Shown here: piece by piece, positions 18,301 through 26,940 of the stretch
How positions within the stretch are numbered: the first letter of the stretch is position 1
How the letters are laid out: each line of letters opens with the position of its first letter
DNA from: Saprospiraceae bacterium
GTDB taxonomy: Bacteria > Bacteroidota > Bacteroidia > Chitinophagales > Saprospiraceae
Length of the DNA stretch: 64,000 nt
Assembly (NCBI GenBank): GCA_022448945.1
Contig: JAKVCV010000001.1
Coordinates: forward strand, 81,670-145,669
Direction of reading: 5' to 3'
Made by a program: the position numbers and the translations under genes
The notes under the pieces: model-generated
Database searches by the model: none
Seen by the model: only the letters and a program-made list of their open reading frames with translations
Told to the model about the DNA's origin: nothing

Positions 18301-20887
18301 GATGCTTAACATCAGTAAGTAGCATGTTTCGAGCTTCATCGCCTTTTGGTAGTCTTACGCCTACATACGATTTGTATGGATGATAAGGCATAGACATTTG
18401 ACCAACACTAAAGTCTCCTCCAGGTTCAAAGACTTGCATACGGAAATTTGCTTTTAGCATACCAGGTCCTTGATTTCTGGCCGCTATATCAGCTTTTATG
18501 GTTGCTAGACCACTATTATCAAGTGTTCCATCAAATATAACTTTGTCTTCAGGATAAAATTCCCGTGCAGGGTCCTGGAAAGAAAAGTTGTTATATTTTG
18601 CAAATGTCGTTTTGCTTTCTGACAAGGTAACTTCAATTTTAGCTTTAAGATCTTTAGCAACAGCGCCATGCAACCAATTGGCTTTTAATTGCCCTTCTAC
18701 ACTTTTATTGTCAACAGAAAGCTCTTTAATGCCAAAGTTTAGATCCATTTTTAGGCGATTAGGTTTGATGGCTTCAATTTTGATGTTTTTACTAAATTTT
18801 GCTCCCCCAACCCTTACCATGGCTAGATAATTACCAGTAGGTGCATTTTCATCAGTAGAACAAGTGAAATTGTAAATTCCATTTACGCCTTTAGTAGTTG
18901 TTTTCTTTACTACTATAGAGCCTCGAGAATCTTTCAGTGTAAATACTACTGGATGGTTTTCAGGCAATGCTTTATCTTTATCCTCAAGAATAAAATTAAT
19001 AAAAAGCTCGTCTCCAGGTCTCCAAACTCCACGTTCACCATAAATATAGCCTTTCAAACCTTTGTGATAGGTGCTTCCTGCTACGTCAAAACGGCTCATA
19101 GAAAGTGCATTGCCATCGTCGAGTCTGAGATAACCTCTTTGCTCATTATGTTTGGCAATTAGAAAGAATGGTTTTTTTGTTAATTCAGGTTTTGCTTTTC
19201 CTTCTTTATCAGTTTTGGCTGTACCAATTAATTCCTGATGATAATCATAAAATTCTAAACTAACATTATTGATAGGTTCTGTAGTCTGTAAATTGTTGAT
19301 TACAAAAAGGTTTCCGTTATCACCCTGTTTAGCAATAATACCTAGATCTGAAGCCAGAATATTACGCTTGGCAACCATATTTGGACGGTAATAATATCTG
19401 CTACATGGGTTTTTTAAATCTCCGTAATCATAATCATCACCATAGTTATCCCAATAGCTGCTACTGTAATTTGGGCTATCCCAGTTTTTGGGTAATTTCA
19501 TCATGTCAATCTCTTCATAATGTGCTTCCTCTTCATCTGTTGATTGACAGGGGTAGAGTGAGTAAGACTGCCTGAAACCCAATGCAATTTCATAGATTGC
19601 TCCTGGTTCAGGAGTAATTAGTTCTGCAAGATCCAGAGAATGATTACACCATTCTGTTAAATTTAAGCCCTGCGTTTTATCTAAAGCGATTTTCTTTTCT
19701 AGTACAACCGTACCAACACGTTTTAATTCATTGTTTTCATCAATTTTGTTCACCTGAAAAAATTGTTTAATGTTCTTTTCTTTAATTTTTATAACTCGAA
19801 CATCAATAGCATTTAAATTAACTGTTTTAAAGATTACAGGCATGTTTTTTGATTTCGGGATTATATTTCCTTTGCCAATCCACTCTACTTTTGGTTTATT
19901 CTGAGAAAAAGTAATTGTTTCTGAATGAACATTTTTTAGGGATTCCCCCAGATTATTTTTGATTTCCTTCGAAACTTTTAAAATCAAATCACCCACAAAG
20001 TTTCCATCTGTAAAGAGCTTTATTTTGTTGTCCTCAATGGAATATTTTACATTTTTTCCATCCAAAGTAATAAGTCCCTTAAGCTCTTGACTAGGATCAA
20101 GTAAGTCAGAAAATTCAAGGATAATATGTTGTTCAACATCATTATTTCTATATGTTCTATTTAATTCAAACAATTCTTCTGATGGGATAATTAGTTCTTT
20201 TTCTCCCTTGTTTTTTGAATTAATATTTTCTCCATTCCATTTCCAGGTAACGTTATAAGCCTTAGCTTTTTGTTTTACTTTTTCTATTGTGAAGCGATGT
20301 TTTTTGTCCGAATTGTGTGACCAATTGATTTTGAGTTTTTTATCTCCAATAAAAGCCGTCAATAATTTTTCAATTTTTGAAAAATCTTCAATGTCGTGTG
20401 TTGTCAATTCACCAGCAAGTTGCACCCATGAATTATTGTCCTTTTTACTTATGGTACTTGCTAGAGGGCTGACATTTATAAATTGGTCTTTTGCTTTAAA
20501 TTGAAATACAAAATCAGATAGATTGGAAGGGATTTCAGGTTTTATCTTTGATAAATCTAGAGTTGCTTTATAGATTTGTCCAGATGTTAAGTCACTTGTA
20601 GGGATAAATTCAATTGTTTGTTTGTTTAGCCATACAGCTTCTCCTTCTATTTGAGGCTCAAATCTAAAAGGATTTGGGTATATGCTAGCTTTGCCCGTAG
20701 TGTTTACTTCTTCCTGAAATGATACCTGAATGGTTGATTTTTTGGAAATCTCTCCATCTGTAAAAGCTGATAAATAGTTGTCATACTTCTTGTTGTATTC
20801 CACTTTTGTAGGAACGTACTCATTAGTACATGAGCTTAAGAACATGGCTAAGAATAGAAATAGCCCACTGAATTTTGTTGTAGTCAT
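15353..20887 (-). CDS. Alpha-2-macroglobulin family lipoprotein with intact thioester motif
   Basis: 1844 aa. The N-terminus is a lipoprotein signal with L-S-S-C, lipidated Cys20. The MG-type beta domains fill the first 1300 residues. The thioester motif G-C-V-E-Q is intact with Cys at residue 1394, followed by the alpha/alpha toroid-like and C-terminal domains. Bacterial members of the family trap proteases covalently and protect the envelope. The enterobacterial partner gene pbpC is not beside it; instead a small gene of unknown function lies 28-odd bp upstream on the same strand and probably shares the transcript. The length is in the normal range for bacterial members. Whether it faces the periplasm or the surface cannot be told. 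Confidence 0.93.
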   Translation of the reverse strand: MTTTKFSGLFLFLAMFLSSCTNEYVPTKVEYNKKYDNYLSAFTDGEISKKSTIQVSFQEEVNTTGKASIYPNPFRFEPQIEGEAVWLNKQTIEFIPTSDLTSGQIYKATLDLSKIKPEIPSNLSDFVFQFKAKDQFINVSPLASTISKKDNNSWVQLAGELTTHDIEDFSKIEKLLTAFIGDKKLKINWSHNSDKKHRFTIEKVKQKAKAYNVTWKWNGENINSKNKGEKELIIPSEELFELNRTYRNNDVEQHIILEFSDLLDPSQELKGLITLDGKNVKYSIEDNKIKLFTDGNFVGDLILKVSKEIKNNLGESLKNVHSETITFSQNKPKVEWIGKGNIIPKSKNMPVIFKTVNLNAIDVRVIKIKEKNIKQFFQVNKIDENNELKRVGTVVLEKKIALDKTQGLNLTEWCNHSLDLAELITPEPGAIYEIALGFRQSYSLYPCQSTDEEEAHYEEIDMMKLPKNWDSPNYSSSYWDNYGDDYDYGDLKNPCSRYYYRPNMVAKRNILASDLGIIAKQGDNGNLFVINNLQTTEPINNVSLEFYDYHQELIGTAKTDKEGKAKPELTKKPFFLIAKHNEQRGYLRLDDGNALSMSRFDVAGSTYHKGLKGYIYGERGVWRPGDELFINFILEDKDKALPENHPVVFTLKDSRGSIVVKKTTTKGVNGIYNFTCSTDENAPTGNYLAMVRVGGAKFSKNIKIEAIKPNRLKMDLNFGIKELSVDNKSVEGQLKANWLHGAVAKDLKAKIEVTLSESKTTFAKYNNFSFQDPAREFYPEDKVIFDGTLDNSGLATIKADIAARNQGPGMLKANFRMQVFEPGGDFSVGQMSMPYHPYKSYVGVRLPKGDEARNMLLTDVKHQVEIVTVDKDGKPVDIEDLEVKLYKLKWKWWFDKNKDQVSSYRGKVYGTEVSSTKVSTIKGKAVWELEVKYPSWGRYLVRVSNGKKGHSTGKVFYIDWPGWAGRSTENDPGGATALNFTSDQKKYSVGDMVTLNIPSGNGGRALISIENGTNILESHWVETEKGTTQFQFKANSSMAPNAYATVTLLQPHAQTKNDLPIRMYGAIPLQIEDPQTHLEPEMVIADELRPNQTFSMSVKERKGGPMAYTIAIVDEGILDLTNFRTPSPWNNFYKREALGVKTWDMYNDVLGAFGGDVKSLLSIGGDDASPGKGRKKPNRFKPVVIYLGPFYLKEGETAKHNLTMPNYVGSVRAMVVAANKGAYGSTEKAIPVRQPLMVLGTLPRVLGVEESFKLPVTVFAMKKNVRNVSVKIESNDMINIIGSKTNKLTFKQPGDDLTYFELKTIGKVGTGHVKITVSSGKESAIYETDVVIRNANPRETLVAHHALENNNKWKETYKPLGMTGTNNGVMEVSSIPPMNLGKRLKYLIRYPYGCVEQTTSSVFPQVYLTSLMNLSETKKLEIDKNLKAGVKRLYRYQNPNGAMAYWPGQEDNLWATNYAGHFMIEAKKAGYKVTENFMNKWIAFQTSTAQKWTPKGNVSDDLTQAYRLYLLALAGKPDLGSMNRMRLKQGHKDAVAARWHLAAAYHIAGQKSVAKKIVADAVFEAVPYLGSNGASTFGSKFRDQALILQALSIMNLRNNANDIVKQISQRLSDEKWLSTQETAHALVAMAKFVGEGGVSRNVEFEYRLANGNWNKVKSNKPIWQLELDGEQASAVEFKNTSGNMIFARLISDGIPATMNETETAEGLELKVEYVDMTGNSVDPKLMLQGSDFKVKVTVKNTGSHNYHELAIHQVFAPGWEIHNTRMTGATAGGDKAEYLDIRDDRVYTFFDLKKGKSKTFNVLLNASYLGRYYLPAISVEAMYDKTIQARKKGQWVEVVKNIEK

Positions 20888-20914
20888 TTGATTATAATTA
20901 AGAAATTTTTAATA

Positions 20915-21343
20915 TTATAATGATTGTATATCACCGAAAACTAAATTTTTGTTTTGGTTGTTTTTTATCTGCGTTAATTTTGCTATCTTTTTTAACTCAA
21001 TTTTATATTTGCGATTATTAATCATGCATAGATCACATTTCAAAGTTAAGGTTAATTTATAATTATTTTCCCATTGATATTCATACGATAATGTATTTCT
21101 ATCATCTTCAGGTAACATTATATTTTCTACAGCTTTTTTAAAGGAACTGTTTTTGGATTTATAATATACTAAAATCTCAGGGACCTGATGTAATTTTCTT
21201 TCTTTTTGGTATAATAAGACCTCATAATCCTTTTTTGGAGATTCTATACTAGCCCAAAGTTCTTTATCATCTGTCATCATGCCTGATAATATAAACAGCC
21301 AGGTCAGTAGTATACTAGTATATATGATAATGTATTTATTCAT
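20915..21343 (-). CDS. Small exported protein of unknown function upstream of the alpha-2-macroglobulin gene
   Basis: 142 aa from the ATG at 21343; an in-frame ATG at 21361 would add six residues. I prefer the inner start because the hydrophobic signal or anchor (M-N-K-Y-I-I-I-Y-T-S-I-L-L) begins right there. The mature part is Lys-rich with a C-D-L-C pair and alternating strand-like segments. No family recognised. The gene ends 27 bp before the alpha-2-macroglobulin start, so it is probably co-transcribed and may be an accessory protein. Confidence 0.68.
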   Translation of the reverse strand: MNKYIIIYTSILLTWLFILSGMMTDDKELWASIESPKKDYEVLLYQKERKLHQVPEILVYYKSKNSSFKKAVENIMLPEDDRNTLSYEYQWENNYKLTLTLKCDLCMINNRKYKIELKKIAKLTQIKNNQNKNLVFGDIQSL

Positions 21344-21386
21344 GGAATTTATTTCTAGCATAAATAAGTTTATTATTATTATGTAT

Positions 21387-21394
21387 CAAATATA
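21387..21394 (-). promoter_or_regulatory. -7 element TATATTTG for the small gene and alpha-2-macroglobulin
   Basis: On the minus strand the sequence reads TATATTTG, a full match to TAnnTTTG, 25-45 bp upstream of the candidate starts. No clean -33 element was seen. Confidence 0.45.
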
Positions 21395-21570
21395 GACCAT
21401 GTCACTCTTGAATACGAGTATTATAGGCTGTTTTGAGTATTTGGCAGTTTTACTGATTAGGTGGTTGTTTTCGTTTAATGTTTGTTTTGAGTATGCTTGA
21501 TTGTAAGTTAATTTTAATTCCTTAGTTTTAAAAAAAAACAAAACTATAGTCCGAATTTTAAAAAAATAAT

Positions 21571-21578
21571 TAACTTTG
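21571..21578 (+). promoter_or_regulatory. -7 element TAACTTTG for the outer-membrane barrel gene
   Basis: Full match to TAnnTTTG 20 bp before the start codon; predicted transcript start near 21585. Confidence 0.5.
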
Positions 21579-21598
21579 AACACCTTTTTTATTACACT

Positions 21599-22390
21599 AT
21601 GAAAAACAATACAAATATGAAAAATTTAACTTTTTTGGTTTTTTCTTTATTCATAACCAGTAATCTTTTTGCACAAAAAGGCTTAGAAATTACTGCTGGT
21701 TTTACACCTGGTGTTTCTTTTATTTTAAATGATGAAGATTTTGCAGAAGGACAATCGTTAAATATTCAGGCTACATTTGCCTATCAAACAGGTTTAACGA
21801 TTGGTTATAATTTTAGTGAAACTGTAGGTCTAGCTACTGGCTTTGGTGTAGCTGCATTAGGTCAAAATTACACTACTGATTATGATAATATTGCTAAAGA
21901 TGACCAAATTAAATTCGATAGAAAATTAACTTATTTGCGTGTCCCTGTTCTATTGCGTGTAGGGGGAGACCCTACAGCACCTACTTCTGCATTTTTCCGT
22001 TTTGGTCCTCACTTTGATTTTTTGTCTAGTGCAATTGGAACAAATTATGGTTCAGTTAATAATCCTACTGATAATTCTACTAACTACCGTGATGTCAATT
22101 TTTTTACAGGTGGTAACGCTGAAGTTTATGAAAGTTTTGTGCTGGGATTAACTCTAGAAGTAGGGGGCAAAATACGTATATCTGATCAAATGGGTATCCT
22201 TCTAATGTTTCATCTCGAATCATCTCTATTAAACACAGAGGGAAAGGATGCTGCTAATTTTAATTTGTTCAATAGTGGAGTATCTGGATTCCCAACATCT
22301 GGTACAATATTAGATCCAGAAAGGGGTACGGCTTGGAATATGATGGCTGGCTTAAATCTAAGCTTTCAATATACCTTGAGCTTTAAATAA
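21599..22390 (+). CDS. Outer-membrane beta-barrel protein (porin-like, PorT-type family)
   Basis: 263 aa. A signal peptide ends at L-F-A-Q (about residue 25). The mature part has alternating amphipathic strands, glycine-rich turns and a closing strand ending in Phe/Lys, as in the 8-stranded barrel family common in Bacteroidota (PF13568 type). The function may be structural or transport; I cannot narrow it. An alternative start at Met7 would leave a more usual signal peptide. It stands alone between its own promoter and a strong terminator. Confidence 0.82.
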   Translation: MKNNTNMKNLTFLVFSLFITSNLFAQKGLEITAGFTPGVSFILNDEDFAEGQSLNIQATFAYQTGLTIGYNFSETVGLATGFGVAALGQNYTTDYDNIAKDDQIKFDRKLTYLRVPVLLRVGGDPTAPTSAFFRFGPHFDFLSSAIGTNYGSVNNPTDNSTNYRDVNFFTGGNAEVYESFVLGLTLEVGGKIRISDQMGILLMFHLESSLLNTEGKDAANFNLFNSGVSGFPTSGTILDPERGTAWNMMAGLNLSFQYTLSFK

Positions 22391-22411
22391 TAAAAATCTT
22401 TTTGAGATGAT

Positions 22412-22446
22412 AAATGCCCTATGTTCTCTTACATAGGGCATTTTTT
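22412..22446 (+). terminator. Rho-independent terminator after the outer-membrane barrel gene
   Basis: A 13-bp perfect stem (22412-22424 and 22431-22443) with a 6-nt loop and a T-run, 22 bp after the stop codon. Confidence 0.92.
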
Positions 22447-22526
22447 GTATTGGTAAAAGGAGAGATGTTTAATGATAATGAATAGTTATTAAGCAATATC
22501 TAATCGTTTAGTTTCAAGATTTCATT

Positions 22527-23588
22527 TTAATTAAACAAAAAGCTATTTGCAAAGACTCCTAACTGAAAAGAATCTACTAAGGTTCCATTTTTCATGTAAC
22601 GCTTGGCATATGCAGCATCGATTCCTGAAGAAGTCGCAGCATATATATAGTCTGTAACTGAATCGTAACCAAGCCCATAAAAGTTGCCATGAAAAAGAAC
22701 ATTTTCCATACCACTACCAATATCATGTTTCCATACCTGACCTGCTTTGGTATAATATAATTCTGATCCCAACGTGTTAATAATTAAATTCCCTATAGGG
22801 TTCCCTTTTCCAAATGATTTGCTAAAAACAATATTGTTATTGTTAGTTGATATTTTTATCAATGTGCTTTCTGTACTATTTGCACTATCAATAGCAGGAT
22901 AGTTAGTGTATACGATATTGCCAGCACATGCTACCCAAAGATTGCCATCCATGTCTTCTACTATAGCACCAGGTCTATCTTGAACCTGAACAGTTTTTTC
23001 TATTTGATCTGTTGTAGTATTTATAATTGTAATCAAGTTATTTGTACTATAACCACCAATATGTGTAATATATAGTTTGCCATTTTTTAAATATAATTGT
23101 TCGGGGCCAACACTAACTGATATTGTTTTTGTTATAGTATTTGTGTTAAGGTCCAGAACCGTAAGCTGTCCGGAAAGTCCATCAGAACCCCACTCAGAAA
23201 CATAAGCTTTAGAGTCTGAAACGGGCATAAAATAACGTGGGAGTTTCAAACCTGTTATTTGTGCTTTTTCTTCAAATGTGGTAGCATCAGCAACTTCAAT
23301 TTTATTGGAATTATTGACAATAATATAAGCTAGGTCATTATGAAAGTACATTGACTGAACAACATCACCCAGGTCACGATTATTTACTTTACGGAAAATT
23401 TTTGGTTCGGAAAAATTATTGTCTCTATTATAAAAAGTAATGGATCCTGATGTCTGTCCATAAATTCCTTCATTGACAATAAAAACACCCTCTTCATAAT
23501 CTCCCATGGGATTCTCGTCTGGAACCACACAAGCATGAAACCCAAGTGTGCAGAATACAAGTAAATTAATATATCTGATCAGAGCCAT
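22527..23588 (-). CDS. YncE/DUF5074-type beta-propeller lipoprotein
   Basis: 353 aa. The N-terminus carries a lipoprotein signal with lipidated Cys20 (F-H-A-C). The rest has repeated propeller-blade patterns (N-E-G-x-Y-G-x-x-x-G-S-I-T-F-Y near the start, then V-A-D-x-x-T, V-L-D-L-N-T-N, I-I-N-T-T-T-D). Proteins of this type in Bacteroidota include the surface cobalamin-binding protein BtuG, a 7-bladed propeller. That link is by fold only, and no btuB-type receptor is adjacent. The start codon lies one base after the stop of a 59-aa membrane protein gene, so translation may be coupled, and both sit downstream of the Moco operon. Confidence 0.78.
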   Translation of the reverse strand: MALIRYINLLVFCTLGFHACVVPDENPMGDYEEGVFIVNEGIYGQTSGSITFYNRDNNFSEPKIFRKVNNRDLGDVVQSMYFHNDLAYIIVNNSNKIEVADATTFEEKAQITGLKLPRYFMPVSDSKAYVSEWGSDGLSGQLTVLDLNTNTITKTISVSVGPEQLYLKNGKLYITHIGGYSTNNLITIINTTTDQIEKTVQVQDRPGAIVEDMDGNLWVACAGNIVYTNYPAIDSANSTESTLIKISTNNNNIVFSKSFGKGNPIGNLIINTLGSELYYTKAGQVWKHDIGSGMENVLFHGNFYGLGYDSVTDYIYAATSSGIDAAYAKRYMKNGTLVDSFQLGVFANSFLFN

Positions 23589-23589
23589 C

Positions 23590-23769
23590 TTAGTTTTTAA
23601 ATATACTTTTTATTTTTTCAAGAATACTTTTTTCTTTTTTCTTCTCACCATAAGGACCATCTTCATAATATCTATAATCATATTTCCGTCTACGAATAGA
23701 TTGTTTCAATTGCCACCAACGGAAAATAAGCAAAATGCATAAAATTAATATCGTGTAATTCCAAAGCAT
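23590..23769 (-). CDS. 59-aa single-pass membrane protein, unknown function
   Basis: Read directly from the gap. It starts M-L-W-N-Y-T-I-L-I-L and has one hydrophobic segment (about residues 3-20), then a basic, Tyr-rich tail (R-R-R-K-Y-D-Y-R-Y-Y) and a Lys-rich end (E-K-K-K-E-K-S). By the positive-inside rule the tail is cytoplasmic. The stop codon lies one base before the start of the beta-propeller lipoprotein gene and the start is 18 bp after the MoaCB stop. The tight spacing and the protein-like composition make it a likely gene. Family not recognised. Confidence 0.68.
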   Translation of the reverse strand: MLWNYTILILCILLIFRWWQLKQSIRRRKYDYRYYEDGPYGEKKKEKSILEKIKSIFKN

Positions 23770-23787
23770 AGTTATATTTTAAATTTA

Positions 23788-24696
23788 TTAATGTTGTCTC
23801 CCTTTCAGTATACCGAAAATATGTAATAGGGCAGGAAAGAGTGCATCCATGGTTTCGCTAGCTCCTTTTGTAGAACCAGGTAAAGTCAATATGAGAGAAT
23901 TTCCCTTAGTTCCTGCAACTGAACGAGAAAGCATTGAATAGGGTGTGCGGTCCTGTCCATAGCTTCTAGCAGCCTCCATAATTCCGGGAATTTCACGATC
24001 AAGCATAGGTATAACAGCTTCGGGCGTTACATCTCTTGGTGAAAGACCAGTGCCACCTGTGAATATGATTAGATCAACTTTTTGGTTATAAAGTATTTTT
24101 ATTTTATTCTGAATTTCAGACACTTCATCGGCAATAATAGTATATTCAGATATAGTAATAGCACAATTTTTTAGCTTTTCAACAATAGTTTTGCCAGCTT
24201 TGTCTGTTTTTTTACCTGAAGCAATACTATCTGAACAAACTATGACCGCAGCGGAAAGGCCTTTCGGATGTTTTCCCCTATAATCTGATTTCCCACCCTG
24301 TTTTTTTAATAATTTGATATTATTAATTTCTACCCCTTTGTCAATTGGTTTGAGCATATCATACATGGTTAATGCTACTATAGATGCACCATGCATAGCT
24401 TCTACTTCTACTCCTGTTTTGTATATTGTTTTAACTTCTATAGTGATATAAATATTTAGCCCCTCAATTTTATACGAAATATCAGTGTATTCTATCGGCA
24501 ATGGATGGCAGTCTGGGATAAGGTCAGATGTACGTTTTACACCAAATAATCCAGCTACTTTTGCCATTTCAAAGACATCACCTTTAGGAACAGTTTTATT
24601 GATTATAGCATCAATAGTATCTTTTTTACTAACCTGAACAGTTGCTTGAGCAATAGCAATTCGGAGTGTATTGGATTTGTGTGTAATATCTACCAT
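23788..24696 (-). CDS. moaCB: Bifunctional molybdenum cofactor protein MoaC-MogA/MoaB fusion
   Basis: 302 aa. Residues 1-150 are MoaC (cyclic pyranopterin monophosphate synthase), with V-E-A-M-H-G-A-S and K-K-Q-G-G-K-S-D-Y. Residues 155-302 are the MogA/MoaB domain (molybdopterin adenylyltransferase), with [10 protein letters not shown]. The fusion joins an early and a late step of Moco synthesis. It is the most distal enzyme gene of the Moco operon; moaE lies 32 bp upstream. Both domains look full-length. Confidence 0.95.
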   Translation of the reverse strand: MVDITHKSNTLRIAIAQATVQVSKKDTIDAIINKTVPKGDVFEMAKVAGLFGVKRTSDLIPDCHPLPIEYTDISYKIEGLNIYITIEVKTIYKTGVEVEAMHGASIVALTMYDMLKPIDKGVEINNIKLLKKQGGKSDYRGKHPKGLSAAVIVCSDSIASGKKTDKAGKTIVEKLKNCAITISEYTIIADEVSEIQNKIKILYNQKVDLIIFTGGTGLSPRDVTPEAVIPMLDREIPGIMEAARSYGQDRTPYSMLSRSVAGTKGNSLILTLPGSTKGASETMDALFPALLHIFGILKGRQH

Positions 24697-24728
24697 TTAG
24701 TTTTCTTAAATTAATTAATAAAGTCAAA

Positions 24729-25178
24729 TTAAGTAATATTCTTTTTCCATTTATGAGAGTTGTCTTCTAGAATTTCTTTTCCAAAAATAGGGACTTTTGC
24801 TTTAATTTCTTCAACAATATGTCTTGAAGCTTTGTAACTAACATCTCGATGTTTAGAAGATACAAACACAAATAGGCAAATTTCTCCAGCAGCGACAAGA
24901 CCAATGCTGTGATGAATATGCATGCAGGTAATATTAAATTTTTTGAAAGTATTTTCACGAATTTCGTGAATTTCTTTTTCTGCCATTTCTACGTAAGAAG
25001 AATATTCAATAGCCCTTACTGATTTTTCACCAATCTTATCTGCCCGAACCTGGCCTAAAAAAATATTGTGCGCACCAATATCAGTTTTACTCTGATGTTT
25101 TGCAATAGATTGACCTATAAAAGCAGCAGGAATCCCTCCTTCCATAAATACTTTTTTTGGTTGTTGTTGTTTACCCAT
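24729..25178 (-). CDS. moaE: Molybdopterin synthase catalytic subunit MoaE
   Basis: 149 aa. The family pattern is clear: F-L-G-Q-V-R-A-D near residue 41, H-I-H-H-S-I-G-L-V-A-A-G-E near 87 and the Lys-containing K-V-P-I-F-G-K-E near the C-terminus, which holds the active-site Lys. Together with MoaD it inserts two sulfurs into precursor Z to form molybdopterin. moaD lies 91 bp upstream on the same strand. The first 11 residues (before Met12) are not typical of the family, so the true start could be internal. Confidence 0.95.
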   Translation of the reverse strand: MGKQQQPKKVFMEGGIPAAFIGQSIAKHQSKTDIGAHNIFLGQVRADKIGEKSVRAIEYSSYVEMAEKEIHEIRENTFKKFNITCMHIHHSIGLVAAGEICLFVFVSSKHRDVSYKASRHIVEEIKAKVPIFGKEILEDNSHKWKKNIT

Positions 25179-25269
25179 TTTGTTGGTTTGACTGAAGTTG
25201 TAAGATACGAATATCTATTTTGCAATTTGAAATTTGGCAAATTATTATTTTAGGTTATTAAGTTTGAAT

Positions 25270-25509
25270 TTAGCCCCCAGAGAAAGGGGGTAATAGTGCT
25301 ATTTCATCATTTGGCGATAATGAATATATATTTTGTATCACATTTTGATTAACAGCAATTATGTAATTAACATTACTGATTGAGGGATAAGTCTCTATAA
25401 GTATCTTATTTATATCATTACTGTTACAGTTGTCCTCGACGATTAAATTCTCTGTGTCCTTATTTGTGATTTCAGACAAAATACCAAAATATTTAATTGT
25501 TATTACCAT
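25270..25509 (-). CDS. moaD: Molybdopterin synthase sulfur-carrier subunit MoaD
   Basis: 79 aa with a ubiquitin-like pattern and the C-terminal Gly-Gly (P-P-F-S-G-G) that is adenylated and thiocarboxylated. It overlaps the end of mobA by 17 bp, so translation is probably coupled. The activating enzyme (MoeB-type) is not in this window. Confidence 0.93.
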   Translation of the reverse strand: MVITIKYFGILSEITNKDTENLIVEDNCNSNDINKILIETYPSISNVNYIIAVNQNVIQNIYSLSPNDEIALLPPFSGG

Positions 25510-26074
25510 TGTTTAATTTTTTGTAGGCTTCAATTGTATTGATATTATTCAACGTGAATATAAGATTCGCAGGGCAGGGTATTTTATTTTGTTTTAGTTG
25601 TTTAATTAGTAGTTTTAGTTTCAATTTATTGTTCTTTAAAGCATTGGTGAAGACTGGCAGACAATCTTTATGGTAAATAGCAGTCAGGGGCTGTAATTTC
25701 CCATTTAAAGATAAAATGTTTAAATCAGTTTGACTGCTGTTTTCGATAAGAAATTTTAATAATTCAGTACTAATTAGAGGAGTGTCACAACTCAAAATCA
25801 AATTGTATGTACTTGAAGAATGGGTTAGGGCTGTATGTATGCCTCCTACAGGTCCAGAGTCTGAGATAATATCTTTGAAAGTCTCAATAGCAAATTTTTT
25901 GTAATTATGCTTGTTTGAAACTATAAAAATGCGGTTTGTCAAAGGACGTGCTGCTTCGATAATATGTTCAATGAAAGGTTTACCCAAAAAAGGGAGAAAA
26001 GCCTTATCATGATGCATGCGATTGCTTTTCCCTCCCGCCAATACAATTATAGTGAGTAATTCTTTATTGATCAT
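25493..26074 (-). CDS. mobA: Molybdenum cofactor guanylyltransferase MobA
   Basis: 193 aa. The N-terminal nucleotide-binding motif L-A-G-G-K-S-N-R-M and the following D-K-A-F-L-P-F are those of MobA. It transfers GMP to Moco, making the bis-MGD form used by DMSO-reductase-family enzymes. That implies the cell has such an enzyme, although none is encoded here. It lies between modC and moaD, overlapping moaD. Confidence 0.93.
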   Translation of the reverse strand: MINKELLTIIVLAGGKSNRMHHDKAFLPFLGKPFIEHIIEAARPLTNRIFIVSNKHNYKKFAIETFKDIISDSGPVGGIHTALTHSSSTYNLILSCDTPLISTELLKFLIENSSQTDLNILSLNGKLQPLTAIYHKDCLPVFTNALKNNKLKLKLLIKQLKQNKIPCPANLIFTLNNINTIEAYKKLNNGNNN

Positions 26075-26082
26075 TATTAATT

Positions 26083-26940
26083 TTATTTTTCTATTTTTTC
26101 GATAACAGGTATAAAATCAAGTATGTTAATACAAATTTGTTCACCAGTTTTTAAGTTTTTGATTTTAGATTTTGGAAGTTTTAAATTATATATGTTCCCA
26201 TCAATTTTTACATTGATTGTTTCCTCAGTGATATGACAAATTTCACCTTTTAATTGCAGATTATTATTAATTGTTTTTTTAGAGAAATAATCGTACGGTT
26301 TAATACTGAAAATGCTATTGTTTTGTTCAAGTACCAATAATTTATTTGCAAGAGATAAAATTTCAGGGATATCATGACTGACCATTAAAGTAGTCATTTC
26401 ATAGCGTCGATGAAGTCTTCCTAGAAGCTCTTGAATGTTTACTTGTAATTTCCGGTCTAGAGCAGATAGTGGTTCATCGAGTAGCAAAATATCTGGTAAC
26501 TGTATCAATGCACGTGCTAGAGCTACACGTTGTTTTTGTCCGCCAGAGAGTTGCCAGGGTTTTTTATCTTTTAATTGTTCTAATTCAGTATAATATAATA
26601 ATTCATCGATTAATTTACTGTTGGGATTTGCAAATTTTAGGTTTTTAATAACTGACATATTGGGGAACAATGCATAATCTTGAAAAACAATAGCAACATT
26701 TCGCTTTTGGGGAGGTAAATTGGTTTGTTGTTTGCTGTTTAACCAGTGAATTCCATCAACAATGATTTTACCATTGTCTGCAGAGGTTAAACCAGCTAAA
26801 ATTCTTAATAGTGTTGTTTTGCCAATACCGGATTGTCCATAGATTGCAACAAAGTCGCCTTTTTCCAGATTCATACAAACAGAAAGGTTGGATTTTCCGT
26901 TAGCAGTGTTTAATTTTTTATTTATTTCAATCTCTATCAT
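26083..26940 (-). CDS. modC: Molybdate ABC transporter ATP-binding protein ModC
   Basis: 285 aa. Walker A (G-Q-S-G-I-G-K-T-T), the signature L-S-G-G-Q-K-Q-R and Walker B (L-L-L-D-E-P) are intact. The last 60 residues look like a shortened TOBE-type domain, which in ModC binds molybdate. It overlaps modB by 4 bp (coupled translation). The neighbours modA and modB and the Moco genes fix the substrate as molybdate, with tungstate possible. Confidence 0.93.
   Translation of the reverse strand: MIEIEINKKLNTANGKSNLSVCMNLEKGDFVAIYGQSGIGKTTLLRILAGLTSADNGKIIVDGIHWLNSKQQTNLPPQKRNVAIVFQDYALFPNMSVIKNLKFANPNSKLIDELLYYTELEQLKDKKPWQLSGGQKQRVALARALIQLPDILLLDEPLSALDRKLQVNIQELLGRLHRRYEMTTLMVSHDIPEILSLANKLLVLEQNNSIFSIKPYDYFSKKTINNNLQLKGEICHITEETINVKIDGNIYNLKLPKSKIKNLKTGEQICINILDFIPVIEKIEK

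Noticed and set aside
21386-21583. 65-aa minus-strand ORF in the gap before the outer-membrane barrel gene
   Set aside because: Low-complexity, overlaps the -7 elements on both strands and has no family or coupling.
23548-23742. 64-aa plus-strand ORF opposite the 59-aa gene
   Set aside because: It overlaps two minus-strand genes and is Phe-rich by chance from A/T-rich sequence.
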